From positions 519,861 through 583,860 of the forward strand of contig NW_002060949.1 of NCBI RefSeq assembly GCF_000150275.1: 64,000 nucleotides of DNA, written 5' to 3'. The first letter of the stretch is position 1. Each line of letters opens with the position of its first letter. Made by a program: the position numbers and the translations under genes. This DNA is from Trichoplax adhaerens. Its lineage: Eukaryota; Placozoa; Uniplacotomia; Trichoplacea; Trichoplacidae. This document shows positions 53,435-64,000 of this stretch, piece by piece. The notes under the pieces are model-generated. The model did not search any database. It was not told the DNA's origin and was given only the letters and a program-made list of their open reading frames with translations.

Positions 53435-53905
53435 ACAGTACTGTACAACTCAGTACAAGAGCATACTGTTACTGTACAGTACAGTACACGATATACAGTA
53501 CTCACGGATTAAAAGTACTGTACAGTGTACAGTACAGTACCGTATTTTTGTACTACTGCATACCGTACAGTACAGTACTGTATGCCGTCTGATGTAAAAA
53601 CTGCACTGAAACCTTTTCTGTACAGTGCACAGTAGTACAAATCAGGTACGGTACTTGTACTGTGCTACAGTACAAGTCTACAGTACCTTGCACACTCAAT
53701 CTTAGGATTGACCAAATTCGGGTTGGACCATAACTGTACTGTATGGCACTGGCTGACAGCACCCGCCCGAAAATTCAAGTATCAAGCAGTTTCCTGGTAC
53801 TATCAACATACTGTACAACAATAATAAATGTACAGTTTGGTGGTAGTTTTCACAGTAATATAAAAGTTTTAAGCTGTGATAGGTACAGCATTACTGTACT
53901 GTATT
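53435..53905. repeat. Palindromic (TACTG/CAGTA)n array cluster 4, upstream of MYSM1
   Basis: Pentamer runs switching strand at 53434-53448, 53470-53502, 53515-53545, 53563-53585, 53620-53690 and 53893-53903. Its neighbours are arranged in tandem (MYSM1 start on the left, importin-13 3' end on the right). It is therefore upstream of one promoter but not in a head-to-head spacer, the only such cluster here. Confidence 0.85.
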
Positions 53906-54279
53906 TAAGGGAATTTATTTATCAATCATTAATTAACTAATTATATTATAATAATAATTAGTATCAACAAAAGTTAGTGTATAGCATTCCATACGGTAGA
54001 CGTTAAAAATTGTACAATTACAGTATACGTACATTCTTTACAGGAGAAAAAATATTCACGTCTCATTACTCATGTATAATTAGATATTATCTTATCTGAT
54101 AAAATGACTATGTAAATGTTATAAAAAATATAATGTACAAAGTACGTTAGTATCTTGATTAAAATTTTCTCGCGATCGCAAGCTAATGCTATTGTAGTTG
54201 AGTAATTTTAAACTTAGCTAAGTACTATATCAATAGCCAATGTTCATCATGATTACGACAGCGCCTACACAATGAGAGC

Positions 54280-57200
54280 TTATCGTACTACTTTAGATTG
54301 AACGTCCTTTGCATAATTCGTTCCATGCAATCCACGGCATTTCAGTGCAAATTCCTCTGCCTGCTCTTGTAGCCATCTTTTACGAGCTCTAGATCTAGAT
54401 TAATTGTAAAAACCATGTTATCTACACTCACAGGCTTGATACTTAATCTGTATATGTGTTATAAAATAGCGTACAAATAACCTCAGAACAGCGTTTTGAA
54501 AAGCTTGTTTGTCAACATGACTTAGACCCGCACATGGAAATATGTCTTCCATAAACAACTCCTAATTTTCATTGGTGTTACAGGGTTGGCATCAAAAAAT
54601 TAATGCTAGAATAGTTATTATTTATTTACTAAAGATCTTTTATACTTAACCTTAATCCATCTTGCAAGACATGTAATACAATTCTTATTTAATTCTATCA
54701 ACACGTCGATTAGGGGTCTTAAAGAGACACGAGGTAACTCACCAGCAATACCCTAACAAGACACAATATATTTTCAAATTACAATTAATTTTCAAACCTT
54801 AGAAATAACATGTAAAAGAGATAAAAATTCTTTATACCAAAATTATCTTTGAAACTATCAATTTCCCATACAATTCTACTGATCTCCTAGCCTCCTCACT
54901 ACTTGTAACTTTAGCAACAAATTCAACCTATTCATTAATAAAAGTCAATCACAAGTCAAAATTATCAACTAATATTCATTAAAAGCAATCGACAAATTTA
55001 CTCAGATTACCAAAAAACGTGAGTTACTCTTGATTATATAGCTTTCCTTAAATACCATCGATGCTAAACCTAAAGTTTGAAGATTGAGTTTAGATAAGTA
55101 CCACAAAGATAATAGATCTAGCAGGAAATTCGCAAATATGCTACCGCTGACGGTGGAATTGTAAATTGAGCATAAATAATATAATCTGACAGCTTACCGA
55201 AAGGGAGTAACTTGTCGTATACACTAGCATTAGAAAAAACTATTCTGCTACTAGACTTGACGGCCTTCAAGCCATGGACAAGCAACATATTAAAAATTTT
55301 AATTAAAAAGTTTTTGTCAATGATAACAATGGAGTATAATTTACAGACACTGTCGCGCTCAACAAAAGTAAAAACCCTTAATTTACTGCATTCATGTTAC
55401 TTCACATACAAATACCTTTTCATTGAATATGAGAAAAGCATTTACAAGATCAGGGGCACTATTCGATCCTAATAAAGTTTCAAAAAAATACCAACAACGT
55501 CAAATACAATTCATAAATTCTGCAAACTCTTTCATGAAGTGATATTGAGACCTGTTTCTAGCAGTTGTAGCGTCCCCAAAGTTAATGTATAATATAAATG
55601 AGCTACGGTCTGTAGGGTACTCTCGTCGTCACCAAATAGCATCATTATCTAGACGAAGAAATATACAGTATCAGTAATTGCGACTTATACATAACTTTTA
55701 TTGATAACTTGATGATTTTCATAATTAAATTTATATTTAGTAAAGATATTACACAAACAGCAAAGGTGCAATAAGAAGAATTAATTATTTTAATTTTAAG
55801 AGCTAAGTTCATCACCTGCTTCGCGCAATTTAAAAAGCATGGACGAGGACCAGTCTTGTACCACTGGAGTAAAAAATCAACTAACGCTGGTAGTAAGTTT
55901 GCTGCTGCCGTGTGGAGATTGCCGATCATTCTAATCATACATTCCATCACCGCCTATTGTTTAGGATACTGTAGAAGTTAGTTTGAAGCTAGGACAGAGT
56001 AATTGATACAAAGCAACTTGTACGATGTAACATATGCTTACTTCAGTAACTTGTTCGTCATGAATCCATTTCAATAAAATTTCGTTAAATGTTCTTAATG
56101 CTATTTCACTCGATGAGAGGAGCTAAATCATAAGTGATGAAATCGTTAGCAAAGTTGCAGCATAAGCAGTAAGACATATTGCTTTCATCTACTGGCTTAC
56201 AGGGCTAGGCTGAATTTCGCTAGGGAGGTTAGCAGTCAAAAAAAACGCTTTCAAACATTTCAATTGTAATATAATTTCATATCTTGACGATGGAGTTTCC
56301 TTTAGAATAAAATACAGTTTAACTTGCATGACGACTATCAAACTAATAATTAGAATAATAGCTAAATTAAACACCCAACTTACTGGCTTTTGTATGATAT
56401 TAATAACTCCTTCAATTAATTGTCGGGATAAATGACTACTTGCATTTTCCATACTATTTTTATCCATAACAGGAATTATGGAACCCATGCTTTCTACTAA
56501 TGGAATGCGTTGATTTGGCTATCGATATTTAAGATTAACGGAATTGAAAAGAGTCCCATTTAATATAAAATTTACTAGTAAACAGTGGGTTTAGAGTAAT
56601 TACCATCAGGTATGATCCGGAAAGAACTTCCTGACAGGCATTAAAAATTTCTGTAGCTGACGTTTTTAATTCTTCTCCGCAATCTACACAAATATCTCTC
56701 AACGCAATGGCAGCAGCATAAACTAACTTAGGCTCTTTGAGGCTCCATAATATGCGTGGCATGATTGCCATGAGGATCTCATGATCGTACTTTAAGTAAT
56801 CACAATAAGAACCTACAATGGGCAAGATAGTAGTATATATCTACATAAAAGGCACTACAAAAGCGGAATTATAGCCAAGGTTTTGGAATTATTAGCACTA
56901 TTTACCAATTACTTTCAGCGCCATTACACCAACTTTCTCATGAGAAGGCAATTGTGGAAGTATTCGAAAGAAGTTACGAATGTACTTGGAATCGCTCGAG
57001 CTAACAGAATCGGAGATTGCTCGTACAAGATATAAATAAACCTCAAAAGTCTATCAAAAAAGGATAACATTAACAATGAATTATTTACGTCGTATCATTA
57101 CTATAGATTTTCATCATTAATAGTAACGCACAATACCTGCCAATCAGACGATTGGATATTTGAGGTCAAATTTGAGAGATCTTCGCAATAGTATTTTAAA

Positions 57201-60200
57201 CATTCCGATTGCAAAAATCGATTTGTAAGCATCTAATATTGCAAGTAAAAAAGCCATGCATAAGGAATGATGATATTTGCGTAATCCTCGATATGGCATA
57301 GTAAGAGAAAACGTACAATTGTTTCACCGACATCATGACGATAAATTTCAAATTGTTCTCTATCATCTATAGTTAAGAAATATTTTGATTGCAAAAGGAT
57401 CAGTTATCAAATTTTTTATGATTTCTACTTTACGAATAAAAACATAGCAATTCTGATCACCTGCACTCCACGTTTGTAGTATCTCATTTGATGGATATTT
57501 AATTTTTAAAGTAAGAGCCTATCAATACTGCTATATTAGTAAAAATTATTGGAATAGCAGATATTAAAATAAAGTCATACCTTCATTAAAGAAATATACA
57601 TCGGCTTATAATCTTCGTAGCATGCAGCTAATTGCTTACGAGATAATTCGGTATTAGCAGTTTCTAGGCATTCTATCTCAGTCTGCAACAGTGATAAATA
57701 ATAAATAAGAAAAAATAGCCAGAATTATATTTCCTATGCAAAATGCTTACCTGCAATGAGTACCAAAATTCAAAAGTCAATCTGCTACAAGTTTCATCCA
57801 TAGGATAGTAGCCATTTGTAGAGGCGAAATTCTAATTAAATGCAAGTATAACATTATCGGGTAATACTATACATGTAAAACAGTTGCGTAAAATACTTAG
57901 ATATACATCTAATTTGCTACAAATTGCCCATCAGGACATATTTAGTACCAGTATCATTGAAGCCAACTCATTAGCTAGTTTCCTATGATCATGATTTTCA
58001 AATTTGACGAAATATTTGCTATGGCATTCAGATGATGATACTACTAAATTGCAGATATCACCGCATTCATCCTGAAACAAAAAATCATAAACAATTAACC
58101 TATTGCCCTATAGCTATTTATGACAAGTTTATACATAATTGAAAGGTAGTAACATACAATAGATTCGTTACGTATCGTTTCTTCTATCAATGGTGTTAAT
58201 TTCGTCAATAGCTTCAAAAATCGATAAAGAGACGAAGGATATCTAATATGATACACAGTATAAAGGCATCAAAACAGCTTCAAGGAATCATCATTTATAC
58301 GCTTATATCTTACCGCGTTGATTCTCCGGAAGTTCCAATTTCCATTAAAGCACTAATAGCTGATTCAAACAGTTCCTCATCACGTAATAGATCAAATAAA
58401 GTAGGTATAAGACCGTCTAATAAATTAATGGTAAGGCCAAAAGAGGTCCAACTAGCCAGACATTTTAATGCCTATCGAATTCGAATAAATGATATCCAAG
58501 GAATAACGAATTAAGGTAATTGCCATCGAAGTGTAATAATTAACTATTTATCAATGAATCGCCATTAATTTACTTGTATTTTCAGTTGATTAGGCTTATT
58601 AGTTTCAAGCGAAGATTGAATTATTGATACGACTATAAACCCAAAATAATTTTATCAAATCTATATTAAGATACATGTAAAATGTATGATAGTGTGAAAG
58701 TTTTTTTAAATTTTTGACTCACCATCAGCATAATTTGATTCTAATACGTGCCGGACACTCGCTCGATCAATATTGACTAATCCAGATTTATCGAACTACA
58801 GTCGGTTGTGAAAGGTATCAAACTTAAATAATTTACATTTTCAATTCCTTACTTCATCACTTCCAAGCGTATCAAAAAGACTGAATAGACGTTATACAGC
58901 ATCTACAGTATATACTCAGTATATTACATCCGTACATAAATCAGTGTAAGTATTAAATAATTGTGAATATTATCTAATAGATTATGCTGTCCATCGTACC
59001 ATACTAGTAATTTCGGAAATAATCTCGATGAATACCGCTTGAAAGTTGATTTGCTAAAAAATGAATCATTAGCAGAATTCCTTATGTTATCTGCTTAATA
59101 GTAGCGATTACAGCATAAATAAATGCATCATAATAATACTGGTAGCTAATCCAATTACGCTCTAATACCCTATTAGAGTCAGTTAGTGCAGTACCTGAGA
59201 CGAAAATAGAATTAGATCATTAATAGGCTGTGCCCAGTGATTCGGTGTAATTCTTAGAGTGAGAATTGCTAACTATAATTATATTAATTTGTTCGTATAT
59301 CAGCAGCGATCACATAAGTTAATTAGTAACATTCATAAATAACATAGCAGCTAAAAAATGCAAAGATTTATAACTACTATAGCGAACCGCGCTACATAAT
59401 TGACACCGGACAAACGGAGGACCAATTGCAAAACGAATTATAAATTGAATAATTTGATCACGTAGTGGTATGTATTGATCAGCAGGTAGTTCAGACCTAT
59501 ACCAAGTAACAGCCATCATACGTTGAGAAAATTGAACGTTATAGCTAGATTAAGTCATATACAGTATTTGCATCAGCTACTGCATTACTTTTGAATGGAA
59601 ACTGTATGTCAGTTTACAAGCTGCTGGATTGCAGCTAATTAATCGATATTAAACTATAAACTATACATCGTATAGCAACCAGCTTGTACAGCAAATAGAT
59701 TTGGTACATGTATTGCAATAAGCAGAATGTATTTGCGATGGATTTGTAAAAATTGGTAGCTTCACAAAAACTATCAACTAGTTCTCCTAAGACGAATAAT
59801 TTATTTCTGATTAAAGTGATCTCAACATGGTGCAATAGCATATTATAAACCCTGCAATGAACTCTTTCTTACCAACATGTGGAAATTTTAGTTTTGATCG
59901 TACACGCTCCGAAAAATTGGATTGGTGGAGCCTATGAACGAGTGAGAATGATAAAAAATGATAGCATACTGTAAGATCGATGAGTATACGTATATCCACT
60001 CACATCTGTGTACTTGAGGGAGAATAAGATTACCAGTTAGAAAGATACGCGTAATCAAATAGGATACAGAAATACAGTAAACGTATTCAATTAGTGTAAT
60101 TATCTCTGAGCAGTGATTGACCTCAGCTCCATTCTAAGATCGCTTTGTGAGCCTAATATTAACTCAAGTGCTAACCGAAATTACATCCTCAGCAACGGTA

Positions 60201-60929
60201 TTTACCAATGTATCATTAGACTCATTAGCACAAATACTGTGCACATATATTAGTGAAAATGATGTAGGCTCGTAGATTACAGCAATAATAACCGAAAATA
60301 ACTACAATTAGTCAATTTTAATTATGGCAGATTATCAATCTATAATATGGCCGACCATCTTTTTCTCAGAGGCAAATGTTTTGCAAAAATTTAGCTATCT
60401 CAATAATTATTGTATGCATTACTGCATAACATGATACTCTGTATAAATTGCTATCATCACCACTTCATGTTTACAGTACAGGATCTGCAATGCAGTAGTC
60501 TACATATCGTAGAATTAGTAGACTGAGCAATTGCACAGTCACAGTGTGCTTCTTGTACTGTTTGAAGAATATAGAAAGCGTCTAATTAATACTATTGCAA
60601 CAGTGATCCAATAATTAAAACATAATTATTCCAATGTCCACCTTATCTTCTGCCATCAGAGGCCAACAAAATTGCCATGCATCAAGAGAAGTTTGCATGC
60701 CAGTTAGCCACTCTTGGAGTTGGTGGATCGTTTGCGGGTCATTGACGCTATATAGTTGTTGTAGTGCCTAAATGTAGTAGAGAAAAAGCAAATTGAACTC
60801 TCTGTCTTCTCTCTCTCTACTCCTATCTACAGTTTGAGCTATAATCAATCTATACTTTTCACTATCTACTGTGTACGTTTATTAAACGTAAAGTACCTCC
60901 TCAATTTTGCTTGTGTTTGCCATTTCCAT
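54280..60929 (-). CDS. IPO13: Importin-13 (IPO13), karyopherin beta family
   Basis: A bidirectional RanGTP-dependent nuclear transport receptor built of HEAT repeats. The family imports cargo such as MAGO-Y14 and UBC9 and exports eIF1A. The first four exons are resolved with matched phases: 60929-60897 (MEMANTSKIEE), 60767-60642 (ALQQLY ... GMQTSLDAWQFCWPLM), 59931-59873 (APPIQFFGACTIKTKIS) and 59496-59388 (SELPADQYIPLRDQIIQ). These align with the importin-beta N-terminal domain of IPO13. HEAT-repeat exons follow at roughly 59050-54480, including the 56800-56620 (PRILWSLKEPKLVYAAAIAL) and 55945-55815 (MIRMIGNLHTAAANLLPALV) blocks. The last exon, about 54390-54280, ends with FALKCRGLHGTNYAKD, matching the diagnostic IPO13 tail and separating it from transportin-3. 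A second in-frame ATG lies six bases downstream of the chosen start. Most middle exon edges were not resolved. Confidence 0.9.
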
Positions 60930-61109
60930 TCAATTTCTTAGCAGAATGCCTGGATAACACCAGTAGAGTTAAGCTCTAATCGAGCTAGTATAAACAGTTG
61001 ACGATGTACCTACAGTACACAAGGTCTGCAAAACACAGTAGAATGTTTTTACTATAAAAAGACTGGAACTAAAGTAGTGCCTAAGATACTTGAGTGTAAT
61101 ACTAACAAA

Positions 61110-61315
61110 GCTCTACAGTACAGTAACTATTCTCTACTGAACAGTGTCCGGCGCAAAAATTGCACATACGGATTTCGAATTTGATGACGTAACGGCGGCC
61201 TTCAGCCATAAACCTTGGACAGGAAGGATGGACGACTGTACTATACTGTACTCATGGTTTACAGTACTGTACTGTACAGTACGTATCGTGGACTGTGAGT
61301 ACTGTACACTGTACA
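61110..61315. repeat. Palindromic (TACTG/CAGTA)n array cluster 5, between importin-13 and ARMH1
   Basis: A compact version of the same element: runs at 61114-61126, 61236-61250 and 61260-61315, including a run that switches strand. It lies in the divergent spacer between the importin-13 start (60929, minus) and ARMH1 (61743, plus), beside a CRE-like TGACGTAA (61184-61191) and GGCGGCC. The opposite-strand frames here (61134-61365) are repeat-driven. Confidence 0.8.
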
Positions 61316-61742
61316 GTTTCAAGATATTAATAAGAGCACTTCGTTACTATGGCAATATGCCATGATCAATGTTTTTAACTGTAACTTCAACTCAAAATAT
61401 TCCATCAATCTTGGAATAAATCTATCCATCATCTGGCCTATCAGACAGTGCTTATATCAGTAAATTAGTAAATTTATAAACCACAATAGTAGCCTACGAT
61501 CTTGCACTTTCAACAAACAAATCTCTTCTATCGTTATATTGGACTAGAACTACAGTCATTGGCAATATTATTCAACTTAGACAGGTATTTCGCTGTAGAG
61601 CTCGCACTAGATTAAATGCGGTAGTAATATCCTACTTACTACTAATCAAACGTACACGAATTACTATATTAGAGATAATAACTTTTATGCTACAGTTTAA
61701 CGTTCATTAAAATAAAATTAATTATTATACGAATATTTATAA

Positions 61743-64000
<2,258 letters not shown>

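Larger units (their letters stand above)
52705..54279. other. Spacer between MYSM1 start and importin-13 3' end
   Basis: Holds the MYSM1 promoter and 5' UTR, array cluster 4 (53435-53905), one well-bounded minus-strand candidate exon (53037-53102) and the importin-13 3' UTR. No complete gene is recognisable. Open frames across 53281-53940 follow the repeat. Confidence 0.5.

Noticed and set aside
58248-58514. 88-codon plus-strand frame opposite importin-13
   Set aside because: Opposite the HEAT-repeat coding region; composition looks like an antisense shadow and no start context or domain supports it.

Overview
The window is nuclear DNA from an intron-rich, AT-rich (roughly two-thirds A+T by eye) animal. 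The genes are animal-type: GAK, AP-1 mu, a DEG/ENaC channel, NIPBL, MYSM1, importin-13 and ARMH1. They are cut into many small exons by short introns; the shortest I modelled is 57 nt. Compact introns, animal-specific genes and strongly conserved proteins suggest an early-branching animal, and a placozoan (Trichoplax/Hoilungia-like) is my best guess. The species is inference.

Layout. (1) 1-6773, minus: cyclin-G-associated kinase/auxilin (GAK), 21 exons in the window, running off the left edge before its J domain. (2) 6955-8160: dense palindromic (TACTG/CAGTA)n array. (3) 8323-8910, plus: an intronless typical 2-Cys peroxiredoxin. (4) 8911-13580: 4.7 kb with no gene that I can support. (5) 13581-13997, minus: a small unrecognised protein. 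(6) 14235-15230: second array, with a CRE and, just beyond it, a hairpin. (7) 15443-18923, plus: complete AP-1 mu, 14 exons. (8) 20726-24419, minus: complete DEG/ENaC channel, 7 exons. (9) 28033-38647, minus: cohesin loader NIPBL/SCC2. (10) 39260-40390: third array. (11) 40810-44717, plus: complete cytosolic-type HMG-CoA synthase, 7 exons. (12) 46209-52704, minus: histone H2A deubiquitinase MYSM1. (13) 53435-53905: fourth array. (14) 54280-60929, minus: importin-13. (15) 61110-61315: fifth array. (16) 61743 to the right edge, plus: ARMH1, at least 10 exons.

Most genes are unrelated housekeeping functions: clathrin traffic (GAK and AP-1 mu act in the same TGN/endosome coat cycle; GAK family kinases phosphorylate adaptor mu subunits), peroxide defence, the mevalonate pathway, cohesin loading, chromatin deubiquitination and nuclear transport. 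I see no operon or bacterial-type system.

The most unusual signal is non-coding. Pentanucleotide (TACTG/CAGTA) arrays that switch strand and form GTAC-centred palindromes occur in every head-to-head intergenic region of the window, and once upstream of MYSM1. They are essentially absent from the tail-to-tail spacers. Five clusters placed like this suggest a promoter-associated or replication/recombination-associated element family that I do not recognise.
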